Source: Chlamydiota bacterium (GTDB lineage Bacteria > Chlamydiota > Chlamydiia > Chlamydiales > RGXB01). From it: a stretch of DNA of 41,981 nt. Below the pieces are notes generated by a model. It was not told the DNA's origin and did not search any database. It saw only the letters and a list, made by a program, of their open reading frames with translations. The stretch covers positions 396,481-438,461 of the forward strand of contig VGMF01000001.1 in assembly GCA_016866475.1 (NCBI GenBank), given 5' to 3'. A program made the translations under genes and the position numbers. Positions 32,372-41,093 of this stretch are shown here, piece by piece (positions within the stretch are counted from its first letter, which is position 1; every line of letters starts with the position of its first letter).

Positions 32372-34126
32372 TTAAAACTTTATCATCCCAAGTAATTTTG
32401 CTATGTCATGAAATGTTACAAAAACTGCAAATCCAATCAACAAGAATACAAACGGTAAAAAAATTCGCTCCAAAGCCTTTCTACTCAACCGTTTTCTAAA
32501 AAGAATTTCAATAAAATTGAGCACTATGTGGCCACCATCCAAAACAGGAAGAGGCAGTAGATTCATGATCCCAAGATTTAAGCTGATAGTCGAGAGCCAA
32601 AATGCACCGTCTTTGAAACTCTCTGACCAACCCTTTTGCATAACCCCCACAATCCCGACCGGTCCGCTGAGATGTTTTGGATTCAATTCCCCTTGTGTTA
32701 GATGACCAAAAATTTTAGAAATCTCAAAAAACGTTTCTTTGAATTGAATAAACGGATTTGGGTTTACTGAGACCTGTCTGTCTACAAGTGAAATCCCCAA
32801 ACGGTAGAATTTTTGCCCCTGGTACTCTATTTCCATCGGAGATACGCTCTTCAGCAAGCGTAAATTCCCCTGCTCATACCCTGCACCCTGCACCCCTATC
32901 GACGCAATCACTTTATCGAGGTCCTTAAAATGGACCTCCTGGAAATAGTGATTGTCAGATCCTCGCTGCTCAAGGGGTTGATAGTTCCCGTGTGCAACTA
33001 TTGCCACAACATGTTTTTTCTGCAAAAGCTGCATGACATCGGCACCTAAAACTGTTTTAATTCCATCGACGGCGAGTATCCTATCGTTTGGTTTTAGTAG
33101 AGCATCCTCCATTTTTTCAAACCTGTTATCTACTATGCCGTCATGATCGATTAAGTAAGGGATAAATTTTAGATCTTCAACCAGCGAAAACTTGGTGTCA
33201 AACCTCAAGTCGTTGATCTCCTCTTTTTCGTAGGGTGTCATTGCAATTTCAGAAAGTGGTACTTTTGGGACCTTCACCTGAAGAACCTTATGATCTCTAA
33301 GAATCGTTAAAAAAGCCTTTTCTTCATTTAAAAGGGATTGCAGCTGCTCTCTGGAAAAAACAAGTTCACCATTCAACCAAAGAAGCCTATCCCCATCCTG
33401 GATCCCCGAATCCTTCATAGGAGAATCACTAAGCATCGATGCCCCACGCACCCTCTTCGAGTCATAGATCATATAGGAGGCAGGAGCACTTAAACCGATC
33501 GTATTTAATTCCAAACCTCTAAAATTCTCTTTTTTAGACTGCACCTCGTAGGCAAAAGAACTTTTTGTTCCTGCCAAATAGTTTATGGAAATTCCCTTCA
33601 CAATACTTTTTTTTGTATCTAGAATCGCCTGGAAAAACAGTTCTTTGCGCCCTCTGACTTCGTTTCCGTTTATAGACTCCAAAATATCGCCACAACGGAC
33701 ACCCTTCTCGTAAAGTTGAGAACTGGGCTCCACCATTCCAATAAGCTTTGAGGAATCAACAGAATCCCTTAAAAATCCACCGGAAAAGTAAATGAAGCAA
33801 AAACCAAGAAAAGCAAACATAATATTTATGGCGGGACCTGCAACGACCATTAAGAGCCTTTGGTAAGGCTTGGTTTTGTAGTAACTCCCCTCATCTTCAG
33901 AATCTTCGTCCATGCCTAAGATCTTCACATACCCCCCGAACGGGATGATCGCAACCCGGTACAACACCCCTTTATACACCCTGGCAAATAGTGTAGGGCC
34001 AAATCCGATGCTGAATGTCTCCACGCGCATTTTAAAAAATCGTGCAACGAGAAAATGTCCCAACTCGTGAATGAAGACGAGAAAGCTTAAACCTAGCAGG
34101 CCGTATAGGATGTTGAGGTAATGCAT
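32372..34126 (-). CDS. rseP: Site-2 (RseP/YaeL-type) membrane metalloprotease
   Basis: This is an inner-membrane zinc protease that cuts transmembrane segments, for example of anti-sigma factors. HELGH at residues 20-24 is the HExxH zinc site; the second metal motif, LPLPVLDGGH, is near residue 525, inside the last membrane helices. In between is a long periplasmic part with two PDZ-like domains (CGDILESINGNEVRGRKE and IQDGDRLLWLNGELVFSREQ). The length of 584 residues exceeds the 450 of E. coli RseP but fits the larger chlamydial form. The start overlaps the end of dxr by 34 bases, and the C. trachomatis order ytg-dxr-yaeL is preserved. It is probably the last gene of the long minus-strand operon. 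Confidence 0.93.
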   Translation of the reverse strand: MHYLNILYGLLGLSFLVFIHELGHFLVARFFKMRVETFSIGFGPTLFARVYKGVLYRVAIIPFGGYVKILGMDEDSEDEGSYYKTKPYQRLLMVVAGPAINIMFAFLGFCFIYFSGGFLRDSVDSSKLIGMVEPSSQLYEKGVRCGDILESINGNEVRGRKELFFQAILDTKKSIVKGISINYLAGTKSSFAYEVQSKKENFRGLELNTIGLSAPASYMIYDSKRVRGASMLSDSPMKDSGIQDGDRLLWLNGELVFSREQLQSLLNEEKAFLTILRDHKVLQVKVPKVPLSEIAMTPYEKEEINDLRFDTKFSLVEDLKFIPYLIDHDGIVDNRFEKMEDALLKPNDRILAVDGIKTVLGADVMQLLQKKHVVAIVAHGNYQPLEQRGSDNHYFQEVHFKDLDKVIASIGVQGAGYEQGNLRLLKSVSPMEIEYQGQKFYRLGISLVDRQVSVNPNPFIQFKETFFEISKIFGHLTQGELNPKHLSGPVGIVGVMQKGWSESFKDGAFWLSTISLNLGIMNLLPLPVLDGGHIVLNFIEILFRKRLSRKALERIFLPFVFLLIGFAVFVTFHDIAKLLGMIKF

Positions 34127-35205
34127 TTATGTATACTCTTAGTAATCTTTTTAAGTTCTTTGATCGCTTCAATAGAATCAATCGAAAATTGTGGCAAGGA
34201 CTCAAATCCCTGCTGAAGTTTATGCTGCAAATCGAGCCAGCTTAGGCTCCCTTTAAGAAAATCATCCACTAAAAACTCATTGAGAAACATCAGAAAAAGG
34301 GGTCCGCATTCCGTTTTTATTGCCTCATAGGCTAATTGGAAAAGGGGGAATCTCTCGGGGTCGATAGGGGAAAACTCGATCTTGCTCAAATCAAGGTTTT
34401 TTCTAAATGGAAATGGAAGAGTCCTTTCCACGCCCAGAGCATGTGCTATCGGGACACGCATGTCAGGTTGATAGGCGACCATTTGGGTCATACCATCTTC
34501 ATATTCGGCAAAAGCGTGAATGCGGCTTGTGGGCTCTATCACCGCCAAAGGAGCCATACCAAAGAGGGAGTGGGCCTCCATCACCTCGAGCGCTTTATTG
34601 AACATCGTTGAGGAGTTGATCGTGTTATGCGCCCCCATGGGCCAATTCGGATGGATTAAAGCTTCTTTAAGTGTGATCGTTGAAAACTCTTTGAGGGGCC
34701 GGTGCAAAAAAGGGCCTCCGGAGCCGGTTATGGTGGTCTTGACGGGGCGTTGATTCTCGTATAATTTTTTGAGGGAGCTATGCTCAGAGTCTATTGGTCG
34801 CAGCAAGGGGTTGTAAGGTTTTAGCAGATGGTGAGCTGCTATGATCGTCTCTTTATTTGCAATCGCAATTTTAATCCCCCTTTTCGCAGCCTCGATCGTG
34901 GCTTCAATACCCTCAGTGGATGACATCGATTGCACCATCAAATCGGCAGAATCCAGAGCCCTCAAAAGGCCCTCTTTGCCAAAATGGACCTGTTTTGAAA
35001 GCATCTTTTCCGCTTTGGAGGCTTCGGCTTCATCGTACAAGACTACCGTTTGCGGTTTGTATTTTTTTACCTGTTCTACAAGAAGCGCTGAGGATCGATG
35101 GGCCACTAGAGCATGGATACTAAAATCGTTAGGGAATTTCTCGAGAACCTCTAGCGTCATTTTTCCGACACTGCCTGTCGATCCGAATAGGGCAACTTTC
35201 ATCAT
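34093..35205 (-). CDS. dxr: 1-deoxy-D-xylulose-5-phosphate reductoisomerase
   Basis: Dxr makes 2-C-methyl-D-erythritol 4-phosphate with NADPH, the committed step of the non-mevalonate isoprenoid pathway. The 370 residues include the NADPH motif GSTGSVGKMTLEV (about 8-20), ANKETIIAA, the metal and substrate loop PIDSEHSSLKKL (Asp, Glu ligands), GSGGPF, HPNWPMGAHNTINSSTMFNKALEVMEAHSLF, and the C-terminal four-helix part. It overlaps ytgD by four bases and rseP by 34, so it is translated with the metal-uptake genes, as in C. trachomatis. Confidence 0.96.
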   Translation of the reverse strand: MMKVALFGSTGSVGKMTLEVLEKFPNDFSIHALVAHRSSALLVEQVKKYKPQTVVLYDEAEASKAEKMLSKQVHFGKEGLLRALDSADLMVQSMSSTEGIEATIEAAKRGIKIAIANKETIIAAHHLLKPYNPLLRPIDSEHSSLKKLYENQRPVKTTITGSGGPFLHRPLKEFSTITLKEALIHPNWPMGAHNTINSSTMFNKALEVMEAHSLFGMAPLAVIEPTSRIHAFAEYEDGMTQMVAYQPDMRVPIAHALGVERTLPFPFRKNLDLSKIEFSPIDPERFPLFQLAYEAIKTECGPLFLMFLNEFLVDDFLKGSLSWLDLQHKLQQGFESLPQFSIDSIEAIKELKKITKSIHKCITSTSYTAC

Positions 35206-36155
35206 GAATGCTCAAGTTTATCGACTTTTTTTAAATTGGTCAATCCAAGGACTATGTAAATCAAGAAAAGGGTAAGTGCGGCGATAGCCGAGGTTGATAC
35301 AGGGGTTGCGTAGTGGGTTAAGATATCTCGAGAGAGTGCAACGGAAAACAGAGCAGCAAAAAAAGAGGCAAGCACCCCAAAAAATACTATTTTTTTTAAG
35401 AACGGTGCATAGATCCTTGCAATAAGAACAGGTAAGGTAAAAAATGCCATGATGATCACCACTCCAACCGACTGGAATCCTCCCACTATTGTTAAGGAGG
35501 CGACAAACATCTGTGCAGCCAGTACAAGTACCGCATTTTGACCGGCCACCCTGGAAAATACAGGATCAAATAAAACAAAACGCATCCTCGTGAAAAAAAG
35601 GAGCATCCAAACAAGGTTTATCCCCACCACAAAAAAAATCGGACGAAGATCCCGATAGGTAAGGGCATCTAAATTTCCAAAAACAGCCTCGACGCCAAGG
35701 TGGGTGTTTCGAAAATACAAAGTGGAAAACAGCACCCCCAAAGCGAAAAGAGTTGTAAACATGAAGCCGACTGCAGCCTCGGACTGAACGTGGAATATTT
35801 TTACCAACACATGGGTGCTGAACATTGTCAATAGAGCTGTCAAAACCGCTGCTACAAAAAATCCAACCGTTGAGAAGGGGCTTAGCCCTATCGATACAAA
35901 AATGAGCCCTGTAACTACTATGCCAAGCAAAATCGTATGGGAAAGAGAATTGATCAAAAGGGTCATCCTTTTCACCACAAGGAATAGACCCGATAAGACA
36001 GAGGCGGTCCCAATCCCGGCCAAAGCGATAAAAGCCACGTCGTCTTCAACTAGGCTCTCTGTCGGAATGAGCCCGCAAATCCATAAAAGCGCCCTTTTGA
36101 GCAACAAAAAAATCGTACCGAAAAAGTCCTGGTTCCAGTAGGGATTGCTATCCAT
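35202..36155 (-). CDS. ytgD: Metal ABC transporter permease YtgD
   Basis: This is the second membrane subunit of the YtgABCD importer for iron and probably manganese. The 317-residue protein has eight or nine membrane helices and matches the ZnuB/MntB (ABC-3) family: GTASVLSGLFLVVKRMTLLINSLSHTILLGIV near the start (cytosolic coupling region), LDALTYRDL, and GGFQSVGVVIIMAFFTLPVLIAR. Unlike YtgC it has no soluble C-terminal domain. Its ATG is shared with the ytgC stop region (the ends meet at 36155), and it overlaps dxr by four bases. Confidence 0.93.
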   Translation of the reverse strand: MDSNPYWNQDFFGTIFLLLKRALLWICGLIPTESLVEDDVAFIALAGIGTASVLSGLFLVVKRMTLLINSLSHTILLGIVVTGLIFVSIGLSPFSTVGFFVAAVLTALLTMFSTHVLVKIFHVQSEAAVGFMFTTLFALGVLFSTLYFRNTHLGVEAVFGNLDALTYRDLRPIFFVVGINLVWMLLFFTRMRFVLFDPVFSRVAGQNAVLVLAAQMFVASLTIVGGFQSVGVVIIMAFFTLPVLIARIYAPFLKKIVFFGVLASFFAALFSVALSRDILTHYATPVSTSAIAALTLFLIYIVLGLTNLKKVDKLEHS

Positions 36156-37372
36156 TACTCGACCCTCCTCGGTATAATAGCGTTATGCGGATCATGGGTC
36201 GGATCCTGCAAAATCGTGGTCAGCTTTTTTTCCATGTCCCTATCAAGAATATGCTCCATCTCCTCGGCGCTTTCATGGACGCGCATACCGGTGATTCCCA
36301 ATTCTTTTGACAAATATAATTCCCAAAGGCGATGCAAGCGGATCAGATTTTGCGCCTTCTGTTCCCCTTTAAGGGTCAAGCGCCCGTTTTTTTGCATCCC
36401 TAAAAGGGCTAGTAAACAGGAAATACATCGTCCGATCTTGTTGTTTTTATAAAGAGCCTTGAGCGCATTCTCAATTTCTATTTTGAAAAAGAACCTTATT
36501 GTCCGGACTATGCGGACAATATACCCGTCCTTAGGAGAAAATAGAAGGGACGCAAAGGTCAATAGGGCAAGATTTACTAGAATAAGCGGACCTGTTGGGA
36601 GCGTTAACTCCATCTCCAGGGCTTGGGGAATGTAGACAGACAAAAAATTTCCTGAAAGGGCGCAGAATGCACCCATAATCGACGCTAAAAAAAGCATCGT
36701 TTTAAATTGATGTGTGCAAGCTCTAGCAAATATTGCGGGTGCTATCATCATACCACTCACAAGCATGATCCCGCATGCACGCGAGCCTATCACGACCCCA
36801 AAAGACAACAGCAAAAATAACAGAGCATCTAAAAAGCGAAAATAGATTTTTTGCGCTTTGAAGAAAATCGGATCTAAAGTACTCCAAGCGATCACTCTGA
36901 AGCGGATGAAAAGAAACAAAATCGATAAAACTGAAATTAGTGAAAAATACAAAACGTGCTTATTGAGCATCGTTGCTGCCTGTCCGTATAGAAAAATAAG
37001 GGACTGTTTGTAAATAATTGGCGATGTATTTTGACTAATTGAGGCAAACAATGTCCCTAGTGCCAACGAAACAGCCAGCGTCACAGACAAAGCTACATCT
37101 TGAGGCAGACGGAATTTTTTCTCTAAATTTATCAAAAGGAGCACCCCAAAAGCAGAGCTAAGGGCACCTGCGATAAAATCCAATCCTAAAAAAATTAGCC
37201 CCAATAAAACTCCAACATAGGCGGCATGGGAAAGCGTTTCCGCCAGTAGAGCCTTCCTTTTGATAAAAAGAACACAACCGAGCAGAGAGCAAAAAACAGA
37301 TAAAAAAAGTGTTGCTATTGTAGAGGCCTGCAAAACAGGATGGGTGAAAAAGTCAAGAAAACTGAATCCCAT
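36155..37372 (-). CDS. ytgC: Metal ABC permease fused to a DtxR/MntR-type repressor (YtgCR)
   Basis: Residues 1 to about 275 form an ABC-3 permease (KRKALLAETLSHAAYVGVLLG; GSRACGIMLVSGMMIAPAIFA). Residues about 290-405 match a DtxR-family metal-dependent repressor: GRLTLKGEQKAQNLIRLHRLWELYL, VHESAEEMEHILD and DPTHDPHNAIIP. In C. trachomatis this fusion is cleaved to release YtgR, an iron-dependent repressor of its own operon and of trp genes; the same is likely here. At the metal site, the HESAEEMEH segment keeps the His and Glu-His ligands but has Glu where DtxR has Cys102, as in manganese-type MntR. The gene abuts ytgB at 37372 and ytgD at 36155. Confidence 0.95.
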   Translation of the reverse strand: MGFSFLDFFTHPVLQASTIATLFLSVFCSLLGCVLFIKRKALLAETLSHAAYVGVLLGLIFLGLDFIAGALSSAFGVLLLINLEKKFRLPQDVALSVTLAVSLALGTLFASISQNTSPIIYKQSLIFLYGQAATMLNKHVLYFSLISVLSILFLFIRFRVIAWSTLDPIFFKAQKIYFRFLDALLFLLLSFGVVIGSRACGIMLVSGMMIAPAIFARACTHQFKTMLFLASIMGAFCALSGNFLSVYIPQALEMELTLPTGPLILVNLALLTFASLLFSPKDGYIVRIVRTIRFFFKIEIENALKALYKNNKIGRCISCLLALLGMQKNGRLTLKGEQKAQNLIRLHRLWELYLSKELGITGMRVHESAEEMEHILDRDMEKKLTTILQDPTHDPHNAIIPRRVE

Positions 37373-38121
37373 TAGGATTTCCCCCTCTGCACTTTTTCAA
37401 AGAGATGACTCGCCTCTTCTAGAAGGGAATTTTTCTCTCCATAGGTTTTCCGGATAGACTCAGGGTTGAAAACCTGCTTGGTAGGACCCGCCTCCACAAG
37501 GCGTGAATTGACCATCACCACGTGGTCAAAGATCTCCTCTACATTCGTGAGGTCATGGTGGACAAGAATGACCCCTTTTTTTGCATCCCGCAACTCTTTG
37601 AACAAGGACAAAAGCAATTTTTCGGTGGCAAAATCGATCCCGGTAAACGGCTCGTCCAGTACAAAAAAATCGGCATCCTGCATGAGCGCTCTCGCTACAA
37701 TCGCCCGTTGAAGCTGCCCTCCAGAAATCTCTTGAATCTGCCTCTGCTTAATAGCTGAGATACCCAAACGCTCCATAATTTCCAAAGCGCGCGTTTTTTC
37801 CCTTTTGTTGTACCATTTCAGCCAACCCAATCGAGAGTAAGCGCCCATGAGAACCAGCTCAAAAACGCTGATTGGAAAATCGAGGTCGATCTCTTTTTTT
37901 TGCGGAACGTAAGCGACGGTAGAGCCATGAAGCCGAACAGAGCCGGAGGTGATAGGGATCAACCCCAGCATCCCTTGAACCATGGTGCTCTTACCCGAGC
38001 CGTTAGGGCCCAAGATCCCGGTCAAACTATGGGTTTGAAACTCCACATTGATGTCCCAAATAGCGCATCTTTTGCCGTAATAAATACTCAAATTTTCGAG
38101 CTCAATTCTCTTTTTCGTCAT
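37372..38121 (-). CDS. ytgB: Metal ABC transporter ATPase YtgB
   Basis: This is the cytosolic ATPase driving the YtgCD permease. The 249 residues carry Walker A GPNGSGKST (about 38-46), the Q-loop in VPQKKEIDLDFPISV, the ABC signature ISGGQLQRAIVARALM (about 138-153), Walker B FFVLDEPFTGID (about 160) and the switch His in VHHDL. The family is the Zn/Mn/Fe (ZnuC/MntA) group. It starts 15 bases after the ytgA stop and ends at the ytgC start. Confidence 0.96.
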   Translation of the reverse strand: MTKKRIELENLSIYYGKRCAIWDINVEFQTHSLTGILGPNGSGKSTMVQGMLGLIPITSGSVRLHGSTVAYVPQKKEIDLDFPISVFELVLMGAYSRLGWLKWYNKREKTRALEIMERLGISAIKQRQIQEISGGQLQRAIVARALMQDADFFVLDEPFTGIDFATEKLLLSLFKELRDAKKGVILVHHDLTNVEEIFDHVVMVNSRLVEAGPTKQVFNPESIRKTYGEKNSLLEEASHLFEKVQRGKS

Positions 38122-38136
38122 TTTGAACCCTGCATG

Positions 38137-39117
38137 CTAAAAATTCTCATCGGGATGAATCGGATAAAGTTCGCTTTGGATGACCCTAGCATTGTGTTCC
38201 ATCATCTTAATATAGGATTCTTCCCCCATTGAATCCGCGTATAAATCGGCTCTCGACAACCGAAGCTCCACCCCCTGCGAGCGGCAGGCTTCTATGATTT
38301 TATTCAGCGAGTCTTTAGATATATTTGATTCGGCAAACACGACGGAAACCCTATTTTTTACCACATGGCGGATGATTTTTTGGATGTCTAAAGCCCCTAT
38401 TTGGCCATCAGGGGAGACCCCTTCGGGCGCTAAGAAATGCTCCAAATGATCCCCTTCAGCCCCATTTTTAACCAAATAGCGTCGAGCAAAGTATTGAAAT
38501 GCATCGTGGCTTGTGACCAAATATCTTTTTTCTAAGGGGATCTTAGACATAAGGACACGAATCTTATGATCCAAAAGATCCAATTGCAACAACAGCTGAC
38601 CTCCGCGGACCGCGTACTCTTGGCTGTGCGCAGGATCTTTTTTTTGTAACGCCTCCACTATATAGGGAACAGATCTGCTGAATAAAGAGACATCCATCCA
38701 AAAATGGGGGTCTATCCCATTGTCCATAGGCAAAAAAAGATCAGGGGATAAAGAAAAAATCTTATCGCCTAAAAACAGCGCCTCTTTTTCCTTTAGAAGA
38801 TTCTGTAGACTTCTACCATGCTCTAAATGCAAACCATTCGCAATTATGAGATCGGCGCGCCTAAATTTTTCCGCATCCCCTTTCACAAGCTGGTAAGAGT
38901 GGGGATCTAAATCTTCATCGATCAGTGTCCAGACGTGCACCCGATCGCCCCCGACCTCCTCAACAAGACTTGCGCACATCCTTGTGGTCACCAGAATATG
39001 GAGCTTTTTCGAGTCAGGTTCCATCCACTTTTGCAACGGGGTGTTCCTGTCTGGCAGGCTGCGCAACGATAAAAGAAAAATAAAAGGGGCTATCCACAAA
39101 AACTTCAAATATCGCAT
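38137..39117 (-). CDS. ytgA: Metal-binding periplasmic protein YtgA
   Basis: This is the substrate-binding component (cluster A-I, ZnuA/TroA/MntC-like) of the metal importer. ATG 39117 was chosen: GGGAG lies just upstream and it yields a signal peptide (MRYLKFLWIAPFIFLLSLRS). Likely metal ligands are His in DLDPHSYQ and in IDPHFWMD, His in TSHDAFQYFARRY, and an acidic residue in VVFAESNIS, the usual order in this family. A longer in-frame ATG at 39162 would put the signal 15 residues inside. No His-rich loop is visible, so iron or manganese rather than zinc is plausible. The start overlaps the end of the DUF971 gene by 13 bases, tying it to the Mrp module. Confidence 0.94.
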   Translation of the reverse strand: MRYLKFLWIAPFIFLLSLRSLPDRNTPLQKWMEPDSKKLHILVTTRMCASLVEEVGGDRVHVWTLIDEDLDPHSYQLVKGDAEKFRRADLIIANGLHLEHGRSLQNLLKEKEALFLGDKIFSLSPDLFLPMDNGIDPHFWMDVSLFSRSVPYIVEALQKKDPAHSQEYAVRGGQLLLQLDLLDHKIRVLMSKIPLEKRYLVTSHDAFQYFARRYLVKNGAEGDHLEHFLAPEGVSPDGQIGALDIQKIIRHVVKNRVSVVFAESNISKDSLNKIIEACRSQGVELRLSRADLYADSMGEESYIKMMEHNARVIQSELYPIHPDENF

Positions 39118-39380
39118 GGAATCTCCCGCAACTGCCGGTGAGAAAATATCCCCTGTTGACAACCAGATAAAAAATGAAATTTCAGCCCGTATCTACCAAC
39201 TGAGGTGATTTTTGAAACAATAACGTCCTCCTTAAGCAAAGGTTCTTTACCTTTGCAACGGCTGCAGGCGCAATTTTTTTGGACTGTGCTCAATAAAAGC
39301 TTTTTTACCATACCGTCGCTGTAGAAAAGGGCTACCTTTTTTAGATCGAGCTGCTTCATTTCAAGAAAAGTTCCGTTCAT
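39105..39380 (-). CDS. DUF971 domain protein
   Basis: This small 91-residue protein starts at ATG 39380 in an ATGA overlap with mrp (an ATG at 39389 is also possible). The second half is a clear DUF971 domain (also found at the N-terminus of gamma-butyrobetaine hydroxylases): CACSRCKGK, then VGRYGLKFHFLSGCQQGIFSHRQLREI. The domain is often encoded with or fused to Mrp-type Fe-S carriers and is linked to metal or Fe-S biology. The CACSRC segment supplies three closely spaced Cys that could bind metal; this is inferred. It ends inside the ytgA start, so mrp, DUF971 and the ytg genes form one translation-coupled unit. Confidence 0.85.
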   Translation of the reverse strand: MNGTFLEMKQLDLKKVALFYSDGMVKKLLLSTVQKNCACSRCKGKEPLLKEDVIVSKITSVGRYGLKFHFLSGCQQGIFSHRQLREIPCDI

Positions 39381-40219
39381 AGTTTCCACTCCAAAAGCAT
39401 CGGGTAGACATCGGGGACAGGGGCGGCATCAAGCAGATCAAACAGCTCTTTTTCTACTGTTTGGAGATGCGCTGCCATAGGGGTTAGCCTCGATTGCATG
39501 TAAGGGTTGTCCCCTTGGTCAATGAGTGCAGTGAATTTGGGATCAAACGGCAACTTTTTATTTAGCGGCGCTTTGCTTAGTTCTAACAACGGCTTAATAG
39601 CAACGCTACCAAAAAGGGAAGCATTGCCCTCCCCCTCATGGCTAGTAAAAGCCATGTTTTCTAAAACGCAGCACACCGGAACGCCCATATCCAAAAAGGA
39701 CAAACAGGCCTTTTCGACATCGCTGAGGCTGATCCGATTGGGCAAAGTCACAAGAACAACACCCGAAAATGCCCATTCCTGCAATAAACAAAGGTGGACA
39801 TCGCCCACACCGGGAGGAAAGTCGACAAAAAGAACATCTAGTTCGCCCCAGTCTACTTGGTGAATACACTGCTGCAAGAACATGTTGACCACGGGGGCCC
39901 TAAAAGCGGTCGCTGTTTCGGCAAAGCCGAAGTGGGTTACAGAAAGGACCTTGATCCCCGCACTCACTGCTGGACTGATTTTACCTTGCTCCAACTTCGG
40001 AGGCACATCAGCCGGAAATAAAATGGGGACGGATGGGCCGTACACGTCGGCATCCAAAACACCCACTTTAAGCCCCCTAACAGCACCTGCCCGAGCCAAA
40101 CCTGCGCAAACTGTGGACTTGCCTACCCCCCCTTTTCCGGCGGCAACGGCAACTAACTTTTTTATTTTTGGGGCCTGTGCAGCACCCGTGACGATAGGCA
40201 ATGGCATGAAGGGTACCAT
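39377..40219 (-). CDS. mrp: Mrp/ApbC/NBP35-type P-loop ATPase
   Basis: This is a SIMIBI-class ATPase; typical members carry and insert Fe-S clusters. The deviant Walker A GKGGVGKST is at 28-36, followed by LDADVYGPSVPILF (about 54-67) and VDFPPGVGDVHL, as in Mrp (where PPGTGD is usual). It lacks the N-terminal MIP18/DUF59 domain. The expected CPxCG pair after the ENM segment is absent: here the chain reads ENMAFTSHEGEGNASLFGS. So the cluster-bridging cysteines of canonical Mrp are missing, and the role may differ or depend on the Cys-rich DUF971 partner next door. The start ATG 40219 has no clear ribosome site; M5 (40207) is an alternative. First gene of the operon leading into ytgA-D. Confidence 0.88.
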   Translation of the reverse strand: MVPFMPLPIVTGAAQAPKIKKLVAVAAGKGGVGKSTVCAGLARAGAVRGLKVGVLDADVYGPSVPILFPADVPPKLEQGKISPAVSAGIKVLSVTHFGFAETATAFRAPVVNMFLQQCIHQVDWGELDVLFVDFPPGVGDVHLCLLQEWAFSGVVLVTLPNRISLSDVEKACLSFLDMGVPVCCVLENMAFTSHEGEGNASLFGSVAIKPLLELSKAPLNKKLPFDPKFTALIDQGDNPYMQSRLTPMAAHLQTVEKELFDLLDAAPVPDVYPMLLEWKL

Positions 40220-40534
40220 ATTAAATTATCAAATCAAGAAATACAAGATCTGATTGAAAAAAAGGGACCTGCTAAGGATAAATTACTTTAATCTCTCGGG
40301 GATATTTTTTTTGTTTGCCGAATCACTTCATTTCTGAGTTTATAAAAACGGATTTAAAAATTTTAGATAACAGAAAAAGCGAAAATTTTTTTTACTTATT
40401 GAATCAAGTTTAAATTTTAATTTTGCTTGCTTTTGAAAGGTGCCTTGTGTTAAATATTACTTTTAAAATGGGTTTAACAAAAATCCATCCGATTTTTAAG
40501 CTGTTTGAAAACTAAAGAAGTAGGACTTGAAGGC
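40220..40534. other. Divergent intergenic region between mrp and the CT066-like gene
   Basis: About 315 bases, very AT-rich, with no supported gene. It must carry the promoters of the mrp-ytg operon (minus strand) and of the plus-strand unknown gene. If YtgR regulates its operon as in C. trachomatis, its operator should lie here. I see no palindrome strong enough to name. Confidence 0.55.
40433..40460 (+). promoter_or_regulatory. Candidate promoter of the CT066-like gene
   Basis: TTGAAA (40433-40438), 16 bases, TATTAC (40455-40460). The predicted start near 40467 leaves a leader of about 68 bases before ATG 40535. The boxes are moderate matches in AT-rich DNA, so this is tentative. Confidence 0.4.
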
Positions 40535-41020
40535 ATGAGCTACACAAAGGAAACCAAATCCGAGGCTAGAGCGCTTGAGGACTTCGAGGCGGTCATAGCA
40601 CGGGCTATAAAAAAAGTGGGGGCTCGTAAAGAAAATGAGCTTTGCAAATACATTCCGATGACAACCGGCGGGTACATGCACCACTTTACTTTAAAAAAAA
40701 TGAAGCGCCGAGACCCAAGAGAACTGGCAACCTTAATTGAGAAATTCATTCTTAATCCCACCGCCCCGTCAAGTATAAGCCCAAAACAAAGGGCTCCCAG
40801 AGGCAGTCGCAAAAAGAAGGATTTCCCCCACCTGAACAGGACCCAGATTGAACAAATGATCGCTTTGGCGAGAAATGCAAATGCAAGAGAAATTTTGGCC
40901 CTTTTAACCCCAAAAAAATCTTTGGCAGCCATCAAAAAGGAATTGATACAATCCATTAAACAAGAAAGGATTGACGAAACCCTCTGGGCAAATTATACTG
41001 AGTCCGTACCTCTAAAATAG
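40535..41020 (+). CDS. Conserved chlamydial hypothetical protein (CT066 position)
   Basis: The function is not known to me. The 161-residue soluble protein starts at ATG 40535 (AGGA nine bases upstream; a longer frame opens with TTG 40505). It has no signal peptide or membrane segment. It is basic overall, with a Lys/Arg-rich middle (APRGSRKKKD) separating two helical parts: an N-terminal one with KENELCKYIPMTTGGYMHHFT, and a C-terminal one with LNRTQIEQMIALARNANAREILALL. The basic, helical character could suit nucleic-acid binding, but this is a guess. In C. trachomatis a small gene of unknown function sits at this spot between ytgA and the ATP/ADP translocase, so it is probably orthologous by position. 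Confidence 0.75.
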   Translation: MSYTKETKSEARALEDFEAVIARAIKKVGARKENELCKYIPMTTGGYMHHFTLKKMKRRDPRELATLIEKFILNPTAPSSISPKQRAPRGSRKKKDFPHLNRTQIEQMIALARNANAREILALLTPKKSLAAIKKELIQSIKQERIDETLWANYTESVPLK

Positions 41021-41044
41021 TTAAAGTTATAATATTTATTTGAA

Positions 41045-41083
41045 AACCCGACCCTCTTAGCAGAGAGCCGGGTTATTTTTTCC
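41045..41083 (+). terminator. Rho-independent terminator after the CT066-like gene
   Basis: AACCCG (41045-41050) pairs with CGGGTT (41069-41074), with an inner CTCT/AGAG extension, followed by a T-rich run. It ends the small gene's mRNA before the translocase promoter. Confidence 0.82.
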
Positions 41084-41093
41084 TACTGAGCCC

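Noticed and set aside
40219-40240. A GATAAT box five bases before the mrp ATG as a further leaderless promoter
   Set aside because: The distance would put the transcript start inside the start codon, and no convincing -35 box lies upstream.
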